Origin: Rossellomorea vietnamensis NBRC 101237
GTDB taxonomy: Bacteria; Bacillota; Bacilli; Bacillales; Bacillaceae_B
DNA: 55,290 nt
Direction: 5' to 3'
Assembly (NCBI RefSeq): GCF_001591825.1
Contig: NZ_BCVQ01000024.1
Location: forward strand, 1-55,290
Position 1 is the first letter of the stretch. Every line of letters begins with the position of its first letter. A program made the translations under genes and the position numbers. The notes under the pieces are model-generated. The model did no database searches. It was not told the DNA's origin and saw only the letters and a list, made by a program, of their open reading frames with translations. Of this stretch, positions 8,108-17,513 are shown piece by piece.

Positions 8108-8815
8108 ATGGAAAAGAAGATATTAGTCGTTGACGATGAGAAACCAATTGCAGATATATTACAGTTTAATTTGAAGAAAGAAGGATATGAGGTTCATTGC
8201 GCATATGATGGCGATGAAGCGGTGAAGATGGCGGAAGAAATTAAACCGGATCTTGTCCTTCTTGATATCATGCTTCCGAATCGTGATGGAATGGAAGTGT
8301 GCCGTGAAATCAGGAAGAAGTATGAAATGCCGATCATCATGCTGACAGCGAAAGACTCTGAAATCGATAAAGTATTGGGATTGGAGCTTGGGGCGGATGA
8401 TTATGTGACCAAACCGTTCAGTACACGTGAATTGATTGCCAGGGTGAAAGCCAACCTGCGACGCCACCAGCACGGGGCGCAGCAAGCTATCGAGGATGAG
8501 AACAATGAAATCACCGTCGGATCCTTAACGATCCATCCGGATGCCTACGTTGTTTCAAAACGGGGAGATACAATCGAATTGACGCACCGTGAGTTCGAAC
8601 TCCTTCATTACTTGGCGAAACATATCGGACAGGTCATGACCCGTGAGCATTTACTTCAAACAGTGTGGGGTTATGATTACTACGGGGATGTACGTACAGT
8701 CGATGTTACTGTCAGACGTCTTCGCGAGAAAATTGAAGATAACCCAAGTCACCCTACCTGGATCGTAACACGTAGAGGAGTAGGTTATTACTTACGAAAT
8801 CCTGAACAGGAGTAA
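8108..8815 (+). CDS. walR: Response regulator WalR (YycF)
   Basis: The essential OmpR-type regulator of cell-wall metabolism. Its 235 residues comprise a receiver domain (1-120) with acidic pocket VVDDE, phosphoacceptor Asp53 in LVLLDIMLP and KPF at the switch, then a winged-helix DNA-binding domain (about 135-232) ending [12 protein letters not shown] and TRRGVGYYL. Length and sequence match the Bacillus protein closely. AAAGGAGAT precedes the ATG. The cognate kinase walK follows after six bases, and walH, walI and walJ complete the operon. Confidence 0.98.
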   Translation: MEKKILVVDDEKPIADILQFNLKKEGYEVHCAYDGDEAVKMAEEIKPDLVLLDIMLPNRDGMEVCREIRKKYEMPIIMLTAKDSEIDKVLGLELGADDYVTKPFSTRELIARVKANLRRHQHGAQQAIEDENNEITVGSLTIHPDAYVVSKRGDTIELTHREFELLHYLAKHIGQVMTREHLLQTVWGYDYYGDVRTVDVTVRRLREKIEDNPSHPTWIVTRRGVGYYLRNPEQE

Positions 8816-8821
8816 TATGTA

Positions 8822-10648
8822 ATGAAGAAAGTTGGCTTAACCCGTTCGATTCATTTGAAATTTGTTCTGATCTACGTTCTGCTCATCCTTCTCGCCATGC
8901 AAATCATCGGGGTTTATTTTGTGCGGGAATTGGAGCAGAAGCTGGTGGAGAACTTTAAAACCTCTATTACCAATAGAGTGAACTTATTAGAATATACCGT
9001 AAAAGAAGCCATGTTGAAAAAAAGGACCGAGGACGATCCCACCCTTCAGGAGGATATATACAGGATATTGGATGATAGCAGTAAAACGTCCGATATAGCT
9101 GAAATCAGGGTCATCAATAGCCGAGCCAGGATTGAGGGGACTTCTGATCCCAATAATCAAGGTCTGGTCGGTCAGATCAGTGCGGAAAAAGAGGTTAAAA
9201 AAGCCCTTGCTCTCGGATTTGGTGACGACGATATCTACCTTGATGATAAGACAAAGGACCGGATATGGGTATACACCAAACCGATTGAGTCGAACAACGA
9301 AGTCATCGGGACCATCTATATCGCCGGGGAAATCGAAACGGTCTATGATCAAATGAGTGAAATCAATAAGATCTTCACGAATGGAACCATTATTGCACTA
9401 GCGATAACGGCTGTTTTGGGTGTCCTTTTGGCCCAAACCGTTACCAGGCCCATATCGGATATGAGAAAACAGGCCTTAGCCATGGCAAAAGGTAACTTCT
9501 CGAGGAAGGTAAAGGTCTACGGATACGATGAAATCGGTCAGTTGGCCATTACGTTTAATAATCTGACGAAGCGTCTTCAAGAAGCCCAGGCAACGACTGA
9601 GGGGGAGAGAAGGAAGCTTTCTTCAGTGCTGTCTTATATGACGGATGGCGTCATTGCGACTGATCGAAAAGGGCGGGTCATTCTCATTAATGATCCTGCT
9701 GCTGACATGCTGGATGTTTCACGTGAAACAGTCGTTTCCCAACCGATCGTTTCGTTGTTGGGACTGGATGAGGAGTACACATTCGATGACTTATCGAATG
9801 AGCAGGACTCTATCATTTTGGATTACAGTACAAAGGATAAACCGTATATATTACGCGCGAACTTCTCTATTATCCAAAAAGAGACGGGCTTCGTGAATGG
9901 TCTTATAGCAGTCTTGCATGATATTACGGAACAAGAGAAGATAGATTTAGAGAGACGGGAATTTGTCGCCAACGTTTCCCACGAGCTCAGAACTCCTTTG
10001 ACGACGATGAGGAGCTATCTGGAGGCACTGGCAGAAGGAGCATGGGAGGATAAAGAAATAGCCCCCCAATTTCTTGACGTGACCCAGAACGAGACTGAGC
10101 GGATGATCCGGCTCGTCAATGACCTCCTTCAGTTATCAAAAATGGATAGCAAAGACTATCGTTTTAATAAAGATTGGGTGGACTTCATCCTGTTTTTCCA
10201 TAAAATCATCGATCGTTTTGAAATGACGAAAAATGTAAATGTAACCTTTAACCGCTTCTTGCCGGATAAAGCGATGTTCGTAGAAATTGATCAGGACAAG
10301 ATCACTCAAGTGTTGGATAATATCATTTCCAACGCATTAAAGTATTCACCAGAAGGCGGCACTATTACATTTACGGTGAAAGAAAAGGATGGATTCATTG
10401 AGATCAGCGTATCCGATCAGGGATTAGGGATTCCGAAAGATAATCTGGAGAAGATTTTTGAACGTTTCTATCGCGTAGACAAGGCCCGTACGAGACAAAT
10501 GGGCGGTACTGGATTAGGCCTTGCCATTGCGAAAGAAATGATATCAGCACACGGTGGCGATGTGTGGGCGAAGAGTAAAGAAGGTAAAGGGACGACAATC
10601 GTATTTACCCTCCCATATGATTCCACACAAGAGGATGATTGGTCATGA
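8822..10648 (+). CDS. walK: Sensor histidine kinase WalK (YycG)
   Basis: The essential membrane kinase for WalR. Its 608 residues comprise TM1 (about 12-32), an extracellular Cache-like domain, TM2 (about 183-205), HAMP, an intracellular PAS domain (about 262-370), HisKA with phosphoacceptor His387 in NVSHELRTPL, and an HATPase domain with DNIISNALKYSP, DQGLGIP and GGTGLGLAIA. The arrangement is that of B. subtilis WalK. Its last four bases, ATGA, overlap the start of walH, implying coupled translation. WalH and WalI inhibit or tune it through membrane contacts in Bacillus. Confidence 0.98.
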   Translation: MKKVGLTRSIHLKFVLIYVLLILLAMQIIGVYFVRELEQKLVENFKTSITNRVNLLEYTVKEAMLKKRTEDDPTLQEDIYRILDDSSKTSDIAEIRVINSRARIEGTSDPNNQGLVGQISAEKEVKKALALGFGDDDIYLDDKTKDRIWVYTKPIESNNEVIGTIYIAGEIETVYDQMSEINKIFTNGTIIALAITAVLGVLLAQTVTRPISDMRKQALAMAKGNFSRKVKVYGYDEIGQLAITFNNLTKRLQEAQATTEGERRKLSSVLSYMTDGVIATDRKGRVILINDPAADMLDVSRETVVSQPIVSLLGLDEEYTFDDLSNEQDSIILDYSTKDKPYILRANFSIIQKETGFVNGLIAVLHDITEQEKIDLERREFVANVSHELRTPLTTMRSYLEALAEGAWEDKEIAPQFLDVTQNETERMIRLVNDLLQLSKMDSKDYRFNKDWVDFILFFHKIIDRFEMTKNVNVTFNRFLPDKAMFVEIDQDKITQVLDNIISNALKYSPEGGTITFTVKEKDGFIEISVSDQGLGIPKDNLEKIFERFYRVDKARTRQMGGTGLGLAIAKEMISAHGGDVWAKSKEGKGTTIVFTLPYDSTQEDDWS

Positions 10649-11982
10649 ATTATGAAAAAATAAAATCGATAGTCTTAACCGTACTTGTTTGCATAAGTGT
10701 CTTCCTTACCTTTAATCTTTGGACCTATTCACCAGGTTACGATACGATCAACAGTGATGGTGCTTATGATGTTTCTGTCGGGGAAAAGCTCAAGGATAAC
10801 GAGTTGAACACCCACCTTATTAGACCTTACAAGCTCTTTTATCATGGAAGAAACAAGACAGTCGGTACTACAAACCAGACCGAAATGAATAAAGTGACCG
10901 AACAGCTGGGAAAGTGGTCCCTGTTTGAAATTAAAAATGTATCAAACGAGTATAGTTTTCAAGAAATCAATACTCTTATTCAGGGTGAAGATAAGTTTGA
11001 ACTGGTGTTTCCCGACATCGTCCCCTTATCTGTCTTCAGCCAAGGTTTGAATTTGGAGGACAAAAATGTTTCCACGGCTTCGTTTAATCGAATTATCATT
11101 GATTTGCACAACGCAAATGGTGATTCCGGCTCCATTTTCTTTATTACAGTAAGTGACGATAAAGAGGAGAAGGCTGTGTATGAATGTCAGGTGAGCCTTG
11201 CCAGTCTCGATTCGTTTAAACGGAATTTCGTGCAAAGAGCATTATATAACAGCGCTTATCGTCAATATGTGGAACAACCGATAAATGATAAGAAAACCAT
11301 TTTTCTACCCAAAGATGCCGAGGACTATGTCAGTTATTATTACTACACTGAATTAAGTTCCCTTGAAGAATATAAACAGGCGCTATTCAGTGATCCCAAT
11401 AGTGTAAATATGGGCTCAGTCGATGATCTTGTGACGTTTATGGACGTTTCCTCCATATTGACGGTGGATAAGAACCACAATACCTTCTCGTTCGTTAATC
11501 CTTCTGAGGATAAGGATGATGGCTCCTCACCTGCCATGCTCGTACAAAAGAGCATGGAGTTCGTTAACGATCATGGTGGTTGGACAGATGATTATCAGCT
11601 CTTTTCCATCAGCCCTTATGAAAATAAAATCGTTTATCGTCTTTTTCTGCAAAACCACCCTGTCTTCAACGATAACGGGATGGCTGAAGTCTCCCAAACA
11701 TGGGGTCAGAACGGTATCAATAAATATAGTCGGCCTTACTTTAAACTAGATTTCTCGTTTAAAGATACGGCTGAAGTCCTGTTACCATCAGGTTCCTCCG
11801 TCATCTATGCTTTGAATCAAGTGGATTCGATCGACCTTGATTATGTAGAGGATATTGCCGTTGGATACAAAATGACCAGAGACCCAAATGAAAGCAGAAA
11901 ACTGAATTTCGAACCCTCCTGGTATTATAAATACGATGGTAATTGGTTGAGATTATCCGTCGATGATAAGGAGGGACTATAA
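10645..11982 (+). CDS. walH: WalH (YycH), regulator of WalK
   Basis: A membrane-anchored extracytoplasmic protein of 445 residues: one N-terminal helix (about residues 7-26) followed by a large outer domain. In B. subtilis YycH and YycI form a complex with WalK that restrains the kinase. The ATG at 10645 overlaps the walK stop by four bases; an in-frame TTG at 10639 is less likely. The gene order walRKHIJ and the protein's size support the name. Confidence 0.93.
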   Translation: MNYEKIKSIVLTVLVCISVFLTFNLWTYSPGYDTINSDGAYDVSVGEKLKDNELNTHLIRPYKLFYHGRNKTVGTTNQTEMNKVTEQLGKWSLFEIKNVSNEYSFQEINTLIQGEDKFELVFPDIVPLSVFSQGLNLEDKNVSTASFNRIIIDLHNANGDSGSIFFITVSDDKEEKAVYECQVSLASLDSFKRNFVQRALYNSAYRQYVEQPINDKKTIFLPKDAEDYVSYYYYTELSSLEEYKQALFSDPNSVNMGSVDDLVTFMDVSSILTVDKNHNTFSFVNPSEDKDDGSSPAMLVQKSMEFVNDHGGWTDDYQLFSISPYENKIVYRLFLQNHPVFNDNGMAEVSQTWGQNGINKYSRPYFKLDFSFKDTAEVLLPSGSSVIYALNQVDSIDLDYVEDIAVGYKMTRDPNESRKLNFEPSWYYKYDGNWLRLSVDDKEGL

Positions 11983-11983
11983 A

Positions 11984-12787
11984 ATGGATTGGAGTAAAAC
12001 GAAAAGCATTTTCATCATTGTTTTTCTCGTATTAGATATCTTTTTGATGTCCCTTTTTATAAATAAAGTCTCAGAAAGCAACCCGGAAACACTTAGTCAG
12101 GCTACTTTTGAGGAAAAATTAAAGGCGGACAAAATTAAATATCCAAAAACGTTATCCCAGGATCCAACGGAAGAAAAATATATACAGGCTAAATCAAAGA
12201 AATTTAAGGATGAAGATATCAGTATCTTAAAGGACCAAGACGTTACCGTTATTAACGAAAGTACGATTCATTCAACGTTAGATGAACCTGTTTCATTAGA
12301 TAAGGATTTTTCACCGGATGATTTAAATGACTTCATGGAGAACAAGGTCATTGATGGCGATAAGTACAGCTTCTGGGATTACAACACGGAAGAACAGACG
12401 ATCACGTATTATCAGACGTATCGGGGAAGGCAGTTATTCAATAATACAAATGGAAAGATCGTCCTTACAGTCAATAATGATAATAAAATTGTATCGTATA
12501 AACAGTCCATGCTTGAGGATCTGAGTGAGTTTGGGGAAGATAAATCCATCATTCCTTCCTTTGTAGCATTGCAGGGCCTTTATACGAATCAAAAAATCAG
12601 TCCGGATAGTGTCGTTCACAAACCGAAATTGGGGTATTGGACGTTCTTGTCAGAGGAATCCCAGGTCCTTGCACCAACCTGGCACTTTGTCGTGGAATCA
12701 GGGGATGAAGAAGAAGATTTATTTATCAATGCCGTAGAAGGACAGATAGTAGAGGTCACCAAACCGGAAAAAGAAACATTGGAGTGA
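11984..12787 (+). CDS. walI: WalI (YycI), regulator of WalK
   Basis: A 267-residue protein with an N-terminal hydrophobic anchor ([20 protein letters not shown]) and a YycI-type extracytoplasmic domain containing [16 protein letters not shown]. It partners WalH in control of WalK. The ATG at 11984 starts one base after the walH stop and is preceded by GGAGGG. A longer frame starting at 11963 would overlap walH and lacks a better ribosome binding site. Confidence 0.93.
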   Translation: MDWSKTKSIFIIVFLVLDIFLMSLFINKVSESNPETLSQATFEEKLKADKIKYPKTLSQDPTEEKYIQAKSKKFKDEDISILKDQDVTVINESTIHSTLDEPVSLDKDFSPDDLNDFMENKVIDGDKYSFWDYNTEEQTITYYQTYRGRQLFNNTNGKIVLTVNNDNKIVSYKQSMLEDLSEFGEDKSIIPSFVALQGLYTNQKISPDSVVHKPKLGYWTFLSEESQVLAPTWHFVVESGDEEEDLFINAVEGQIVEVTKPEKETLE

Positions 12788-12792
12788 GAGAT

Positions 12793-13587
12793 ATGACGAT
12801 GCATTTTAGTGTACTTGCTAGCGGCAGTACGGGAAATGCCATATTTGTTGAATCGGAGGAGCATTCCTTTCTTGTAGATGCCGGATTGAGCGGCAAGCAG
12901 ATGGAAGGATTGTTCAGTCAGATTGACCGGAAGATTGAAGATTTGTCGGGGATTCTGGTCACCCATGAGCATAGTGATCACATTAAGGGGATCGGTGTAT
13001 TGGCGAGGAAGTACAAGCTGCCGATCTATGCGAATGATAAGACGTGGAACGCCATGGACGGTCTTGTGGGGAAGATTGATACAGAGCAGAAGTTTTCTTT
13101 TGATATGGAAACGGCCAAGCATTTCGGGGGACTAAGCATCGAGTCATTCGGTGTATCACATGATGCTGCAGAACCGATGTTTTATATTTTCCATCATGGG
13201 GAGAAGAAGCTTGTTCTTGTCACCGATACGGGGTATGTAAGCGATCGGATGAAAGGGATCCTCTCGAATGCCGATGCCTATGTATTTGAAAGCAATCACG
13301 ATGTAGGGATGCTCAGGATGTGCCGTTATCCATGGAATATCAAACGCCGGATCCTGAGTGATTACGGCCATGTATCCAACGAAGACGCGGCCATTGCCAT
13401 GAGTGAAGTGATGGGTGATAACACCAAGGGGATTTACCTGGCTCATTTAAGCCTTGATAACAATATGAAAGATCTCGCAAGAATGAGTGTCACCCAAACA
13501 CTCGAATCAAAGGGAATCCTGGTAGGAGAACAAATCGATCTATTTGATACGGACCCTAAAGTACCAACGCCTTTAGTTGCGATTTAA
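12793..13587 (+). CDS. walJ: WalJ (YycJ), metallo-beta-lactamase-fold hydrolase
   Basis: A 264-residue cytoplasmic metallohydrolase. The metal-binding motif THEHSDH is at residues 57-63 (His58, His60, Asp62, His63), with further ligands in VTDTGY and HLSLDN. Family members in Bacillus act as exonuclease-like enzymes linked to DNA repair or replication and cell-wall coordination. The ATG at 12793 gives [15 protein letters not shown], aligned with B. subtilis YycJ, and GGAG lies just upstream. It is the last gene of the walRKHIJ operon before a terminator. Confidence 0.95.
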   Translation: MTMHFSVLASGSTGNAIFVESEEHSFLVDAGLSGKQMEGLFSQIDRKIEDLSGILVTHEHSDHIKGIGVLARKYKLPIYANDKTWNAMDGLVGKIDTEQKFSFDMETAKHFGGLSIESFGVSHDAAEPMFYIFHHGEKKLVLVTDTGYVSDRMKGILSNADAYVFESNHDVGMLRMCRYPWNIKRRILSDYGHVSNEDAAIAMSEVMGDNTKGIYLAHLSLDNNMKDLARMSVTQTLESKGILVGEQIDLFDTDPKVPTPLVAI

Positions 13588-13626
13588 ACCGATTCAAATG
13601 TTTATGATTTCTCTTATAAAGGTATG

Positions 13627-13659
13627 AAAAAGGTGAGGGCTTCTGTCTTCGCCTTTTTT
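13627..13659 (+). terminator. Terminator of the wal operon
   Basis: The stem 13627-13640 pairs with 13645-13658 (several G-U pairs) around a TTCT loop and ends in six Ts. Confidence 0.75.
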
Positions 13660-13787
13660 GTTTACATAAATAGTAACCTAATAAATTTCTTACCATCTTT
13701 TCATCATTTTTTAATTTAATCTGACTATAATCGGGCTTGTAAAGATAAAATAACAAAAGGAATAGCTGTTAGAAAGGATGAAGACGC

Positions 13788-15032
13788 ATGGGATATTATG
13801 ATGGTGATCATAATTCTGAAGGCAGGACTGGCAGGCAAAAGGGAAATCGGGGAGGAATGTTCCTGGCGGGGCTATTGGGAGTAATCCTTGGGGCGATCCT
13901 TGTAATCGTAGCCATTCCTCAACTGACGAACTTTGATATATTACCTTATTCGGTCCAACCGGATCAAGATTTGAAAGAAACCGATCAGACGTATCATAAT
14001 GGAACCACCAAGAATGTGTCGGTCAATGTGACGACGGATGTGACGAAAGCCGTTGAAAAGACCGGGGATTCCGTGGTCGGAATCACCAATATCCAATCCC
14101 AGAGCTTCTGGGGTCAGGGTGGTGGTCAGACCCAGGACCAACAGGCAGGAACGGGATCAGGGGTCATGTATAAAAAAGAAGGAAAAACGGTCTATATCGT
14201 GACGAATAATCACGTTGTGGAAGGGGCTGACCAATTGGAGGTCACCCTCGCAGACGGTACAAAGGTTCCGGCTAAACTCCGTGGTACTGACGTTTGGACA
14301 GACCTTGCCGTCATTGAAATCGATGGAAGTAAAATCAAGAATGACGATATTGCCGAGTTTGGTAATTCGGATGAGCTGAAAGCGGGAGAGCCTGTCATCG
14401 CCATCGGGAACCCCCTTGGACTTCAATTCTCAGGTTCCGTGACACAGGGTGTCGTTTCAGGTGTGGAGAGAACGATTCCTGTCGACATCAATCAGGACGG
14501 GATGGAGGATTGGAACGCAGAGGTTCTGCAAACCGATGCAGCCATCAACCCTGGTAACAGCGGTGGAGCCCTCATAAATATTTCAGGTCAGCTGGTCGGT
14601 ATCAACTCCATGAAGATCGCACAGGAAGCGGTGGAAGGAATCGGACTTGCGATTCCAATCAATTCTGCTCGACCTATCATTGAAGACCTTGAGCAATATG
14701 GTGAAGTGAAGCGTCCTGCAATGGGTGTGACCCTTGAAGACGTGAATCAGATCTCTGCTTATCATCAGCAGGAAACATTAAAACTGCCGAAGGATATCAA
14801 TTATGGTGTCATGATTAGACAAACCGTTCCGAATTCACCTGCTGCTCAAGCTGGGTTGCAAGAGCTTGATGTCATCACAGAGCTAGACGGTGAGAAGGTC
14901 CAGAATGTAATTGACTTGAGGAAGCATCTATATAATAAAAAAGAAGTGAACGATCAAATGAAAGTCACCTTCTACAGAGATGGCAAAAAGAAAGAAGTCA
15001 CGATGAAACTGACGGATGAATCCCGATTATAG
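13788..15032 (+). CDS. htrC: Membrane-anchored serine protease HtrC (HtrA/DegP family)
   Basis: A 414-residue quality-control protease facing the outside. A Gly/Arg-rich cytoplasmic start is followed by one membrane helix (about 24-44). The trypsin-like domain has the triad His142 (NNHVVEGA), Asp172 (TDLAVIEI) and Ser258 (NPGNSGGAL), and a PDZ domain forms the C-terminus (about 310-405). This is the YycK/HtrC position directly after walJ, as in B. subtilis. It has its own upstream region with an ACTATAAT-type -10 near 13726 and a terminator after it, so it is probably transcribed separately as well. Confidence 0.95.
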   Translation: MGYYDGDHNSEGRTGRQKGNRGGMFLAGLLGVILGAILVIVAIPQLTNFDILPYSVQPDQDLKETDQTYHNGTTKNVSVNVTTDVTKAVEKTGDSVVGITNIQSQSFWGQGGGQTQDQQAGTGSGVMYKKEGKTVYIVTNNHVVEGADQLEVTLADGTKVPAKLRGTDVWTDLAVIEIDGSKIKNDDIAEFGNSDELKAGEPVIAIGNPLGLQFSGSVTQGVVSGVERTIPVDINQDGMEDWNAEVLQTDAAINPGNSGGALINISGQLVGINSMKIAQEAVEGIGLAIPINSARPIIEDLEQYGEVKRPAMGVTLEDVNQISAYHQQETLKLPKDINYGVMIRQTVPNSPAAQAGLQELDVITELDGEKVQNVIDLRKHLYNKKEVNDQMKVTFYRDGKKKEVTMKLTDESRL

Positions 15033-15047
15033 AATGTGGATAAAGTG

Positions 15048-15083
15048 AAAAGCAGGAAGGCAATGCGCCCTTTCCTGCTTTTT
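15048..15083 (+). terminator. Terminator after htrC
   Basis: The stem AAAAGCAGGAA (15048-15058) pairs with TTCCTGCTTTT (15072-15082) and runs into Ts. Confidence 0.75.
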
Positions 15084-15142
15084 CTTTACATGATATGATG
15101 ATTGTGGATAAGTATATAAACTACATTTAGGGAGGAAACGAC

Positions 15143-15301
15143 ATGATTTACTGCTGCTTGGAGCATGTAGAATTGGCCATGGATATTGTCGTCGATGAAC
15201 ATGAGGTGGCGCCTCAACTAACAGAGCTTTCCGAAGACAAAAAGTTATCCACAACATGTGAATATTGTGGGAATAACGCCGTATATATAGTGGCGAACTA
15301 A
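15143..15301 (+). CDS. CxxH/CxxC family small protein, 52 aa
   Basis: The ATG at 15143 follows GGGAGGAAA. The product starts MIYCCLEHVELAMD and ends CEYCGNNAVYIVAN. The paired Cys-X2-His and Cys-X2-Cys motifs match the small CxxH/CxxC (BA_5709) family, which is found beside rlmH in Bacillus. They probably bind one zinc. The function is not known. One perfect DnaA box (15245-15253) lies inside the reading frame, encoding the KKLSTT region. Confidence 0.85.
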   Translation: MIYCCLEHVELAMDIVVDEHEVAPQLTELSEDKKLSTTCEYCGNNAVYIVAN

Positions 15302-15395
15302 TATTCTCATACTATATGAGGATTATCGTTGTGGATATGTGGATAATTTCTGTGGATAACGTGTTTGTAAATTGTTTGTAAAGCGAGTGTGGATA

Positions 15396-15875
15396 GTGAA
15401 CATCACCATTGTAACGGTTGGAAAATTAAAAGAAAAATATTTAAAGCAGGGAATCGATGAATATGTAAAGCGACTTGGTGCATACGCAAAGATCGATATT
15501 ATCGAGCTTGCAGATGAGAAGGCCCCTGAAGTATTGAGTGACTCTGAAATGGAGCAGGTTAAGAATAAAGAAGGTGAACGGATCCTGGCGAAGATCTCAC
15601 CGGATTATCATGTCATTGCCCTTGCCATTCAAGGAAAAATGCGTTCTTCAGAAGACCTCGCCGATAATCTGGACAAGCTTGCAACCTACGGAAAAAGCAA
15701 AGTGTCATTTGTGATCGGCGGATCATTGGGACTCAGTGATGACGTCATCAAGAGATCCAATGAAACCCTTTCTTTTTCAAAAATGACTTTTCCCCATCAG
15801 TTAATGAGACTGATTTTGGTGGAGCAGATCTATCGGGCGTTTCGGATTAATCGGGGAGAACCGTATCATAAATAA
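15396..15875 (+). CDS. rlmH: 23S rRNA pseudouridine-1915 N3-methyltransferase RlmH
   Basis: A SPOUT-class methyltransferase acting on helix 69 of 23S rRNA in the assembled ribosome. Starting at the GTG at 15396 gives 159 residues, the exact usual length, beginning [19 protein letters not shown]. The knotted SAM site is [10 protein letters not shown], and the C-terminal RGEPYHK is invariant in the family. The GTG overlaps the last DnaA-box-like 9-mer, so DnaA binding could affect its expression. A longer frame from 15372 adds unconserved residues. Confidence 0.96.
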   Translation: MNITIVTVGKLKEKYLKQGIDEYVKRLGAYAKIDIIELADEKAPEVLSDSEMEQVKNKEGERILAKISPDYHVIALAIQGKMRSSEDLADNLDKLATYGKSKVSFVIGGSLGLSDDVIKRSNETLSFSKMTFPHQLMRLILVEQIYRAFRINRGEPYHK

Positions 15876-16151
15876 AAGGTTGTTAGCCAAAGGCCTCTCC
15901 TAATTGTTGGAGGGCCTAAGGGCGAATAGAAATGAGAAAGAAAATAGATTGACAAATAAAAAAATCCTTTTAAACTAAAAGTAGTTCTTTCCTCACATTC
16001 TTCTTACTTAACTACTCCTTGATATCCTTATTTGCTTTTTAATCACTCTCCAGTTGAAACCACATTAAGCCTCTTTTTTTCTCTAGATTTTACACTCATT
16101 CATTTCAATTTTCCGGAAATTAAATAATTTATTAAGGGAGATGATTCCTTT
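15876..16151. other. Gene-free stretch after rlmH
   Basis: A hairpin formed by AGGCCTCTCC and GGAGGGCCT near 15892-15917 lacks a T-run and may be a weak terminator of rlmH. The rest is AT-rich, with pyrimidine tracts around 15990-16085. I see no other feature. This is where the conserved origin-region order ends and accessory genes begin. Confidence 0.4.
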
Positions 16152-16613
16152 TTGGCATCGATTATGTATGCTATTCAATGCCCCAGTTGTGGACGTTCTG
16201 CTTATGTAGACGATTATTACAAAACTGATGAGAAGTACATTTTTTGTGGGGTGTGCGGTTATTATTACACCAAAACAATAGAAAAATATACTGAAAACTC
16301 TATTAAGTACAAGGAAGAGGAACGTGAAGGACACGGTATGTTTGTATTGCAAAATAAAGATGGAAACTGCAAAAAAGTGATGTTGAACGATAGCCTAACA
16401 GATGAGCAATTGGAAGAGTTAATGGCATCACTTATGGAGGAGAATGTTAACCAGGAGAAAAGCTATTTAATGTCTTTCAAAAACGGAGAATTTACTATCC
16501 TATTTGGCAACCCACCGGAACATTTTCATTTATCTTTTGAAGAGTATCGGAAAAAGATGATTGTCAAGTATGGAGTTCCTGAATACGATTTTATGGTTCC
16601 AACTGAGGGTTAG
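16152..16613 (+). CDS. Zinc-ribbon hypothetical protein, 153 aa
   Basis: The N-terminus carries CPSCGRSAYVDDYY and CGVCGYYYTKT, a four-cysteine zinc ribbon (about residues 10-37). The remaining 115 residues are a Glu-rich domain with FGNPPEHFHLSFEEYRKK near the C-terminus. I do not recognise the family. The TTG at 16152 is chosen because GGGAGATGA lies upstream at a workable distance; the ATG at 16164 is an alternative but would be further from it. No obvious partner lies beside it except the nuclease-like gene 80 bases downstream. Confidence 0.7.
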   Translation: MASIMYAIQCPSCGRSAYVDDYYKTDEKYIFCGVCGYYYTKTIEKYTENSIKYKEEEREGHGMFVLQNKDGNCKKVMLNDSLTDEQLEELMASLMEENVNQEKSYLMSFKNGEFTILFGNPPEHFHLSFEEYRKKMIVKYGVPEYDFMVPTEG

Positions 16614-16693
16614 ATAAAGGTCTAGTAGAAGAAATTGAGGAGAGAACGAGCTAATACTTTTCTAAAGTTTGACGATTATTGAGGAGGATTGCT

Positions 16694-17356
16694 GTGGGAT
16701 TTGAAGAAGAGTATCAGGCTTTTATGAATGCTCACTCTCAGAAAAGAAAAGGTGAACGGCTGAGGCGCTTACAAGAAGGTCACAGCCAGGCTGAAATGCT
16801 GTTTTTGAAGCAAGTTTGGTGGCCATCATTTTATCATTTTCGGTATCTTCATCCAGAGTTTGAAATCGATGATTTTAAAGATGGAAAACGGTATTTAGAT
16901 TTTGCTTATATTCGTCCAGCCATCCGGGTTTGTTTTGAGGTCGATGGGTATGGCCCTCACTTAAAGAATATAAGCAGATGGCAATTTTCCGACAGTCTGG
17001 AGCGTCAAAACCAGTTGGTGATGGACGGGTGGACTGTCATCCGATTTTCTTATGACCAAGTGAAAGAAAAACCTCGTCGATGTCAGCAGGTTGTTCAGCA
17101 AGTGATTGGGCGGCGGCTAGGTGATGAGCTTGACCAGACCACTCTATCCTACGCTGAAAAGGAAGTGCTGCGATTAGCGATTCGAAAAGGGAAAGCGATA
17201 TCCCCAATGGAAGTTGAAAAGTATTTGAAGCGAACTGACAAGACAGTGAAAAAATTACTTACTCAACTAGTTGAGAAAAAGATGTTGATTCCCGAATCTG
17301 GGGTCAAGAGAATCCGCTCTTATCGCTTAGGGGATCAGGTTAAACGCACAATCTGA
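16694..17356 (+). CDS. Vsr/DUF559-like nuclease with C-terminal winged helix
   Basis: A 220-residue protein. Residues 60-125 resemble the Vsr/DUF559 PD-(D/E)XK fold: LDFAYIRPAIRVCFEVDG provides Asp69, Glu82 and Asp84, and ERQNQLVMDGWTVIRFSYDQV is the typical closing motif. Residues 150-215 look like a winged helix-turn-helix (EKEVLRLAIRKGKAISPMEVEKYL). From memory, similar Bacillus proteins are often labelled DNA-binding response regulator without having a receiver domain. GTG at 16694 follows GAGGAGG, which rules out the TTG at 16679. The stop codon lies directly against the first of four short palindromes. Nuclease activity is inferred. Confidence 0.75.
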   Translation: MGFEEEYQAFMNAHSQKRKGERLRRLQEGHSQAEMLFLKQVWWPSFYHFRYLHPEFEIDDFKDGKRYLDFAYIRPAIRVCFEVDGYGPHLKNISRWQFSDSLERQNQLVMDGWTVIRFSYDQVKEKPRRCQQVVQQVIGRRLGDELDQTTLSYAEKEVLRLAIRKGKAISPMEVEKYLKRTDKTVKKLLTQLVEKKMLIPESGVKRIRSYRLGDQVKRTI

Positions 17357-17386
17357 TCAATAGACGGAAAAATTCCGCTTAATCAG
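17353..17386. repeat. Short palindrome, copy 1
   Basis: The core CGGAAAAATTCCG (17365-17377) lies inside an outer pair, CTGAT (17353-17357) and ATCAG (17382-17386). The outer arm includes the stop codon of the nuclease-like gene. No T-run follows on the plus strand, so it is not a standard terminator. Confidence 0.7.
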
Positions 17387-17407
17387 TAAATTGAGTTTGA
17401 ATTAGCT

Positions 17408-17415
17408 TAAATAGA
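17408..17415. repeat. Left target-site duplication of the IS256-family element
   Basis: TAAATAGA is repeated at 18793-18800. Eight bases is the duplication length expected for IS256-family insertion. Confidence 0.75.
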
Positions 17416-17513
17416 GATTAAGTCTATATAATTGTGTAAATAAAAAAGGGCCATTTTAATTCCCATGATACAATGTTTTCGACCAAGAAAATCTGTACAT
17501 GGAGGAATTAAAA

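Larger units (their letters stand above)
15035..15396. promoter_or_regulatory. Cluster of DnaA-box 9-mers
   Basis: Five perfect copies of TTATCCACA or its complement lie at 15035-15043, 15103-15111, 15245-15253, 15338-15346 and 15351-15359. Two copies with one changed base are at 15330-15338 and 15388-15396. Six are in the same orientation, with the third inverted. They surround the small CxxH/CxxC gene and run to the rlmH start. B. subtilis has a known DnaA-binding cluster near rlmH (yydA), so a conserved DnaA titration or regulation site is likely. Confidence 0.7.

Noticed and set aside
15892..15917. Rho-independent terminator after rlmH
   Set aside because: The hairpin AGGCCTC/GAGGGCCT lacks a following T-run, so I left it as a possible weak terminator only.
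16679..16693. TTG start for the nuclease-like gene
   Set aside because: Its second and third codons are the GGAGG ribosome binding site of the GTG at 16694.
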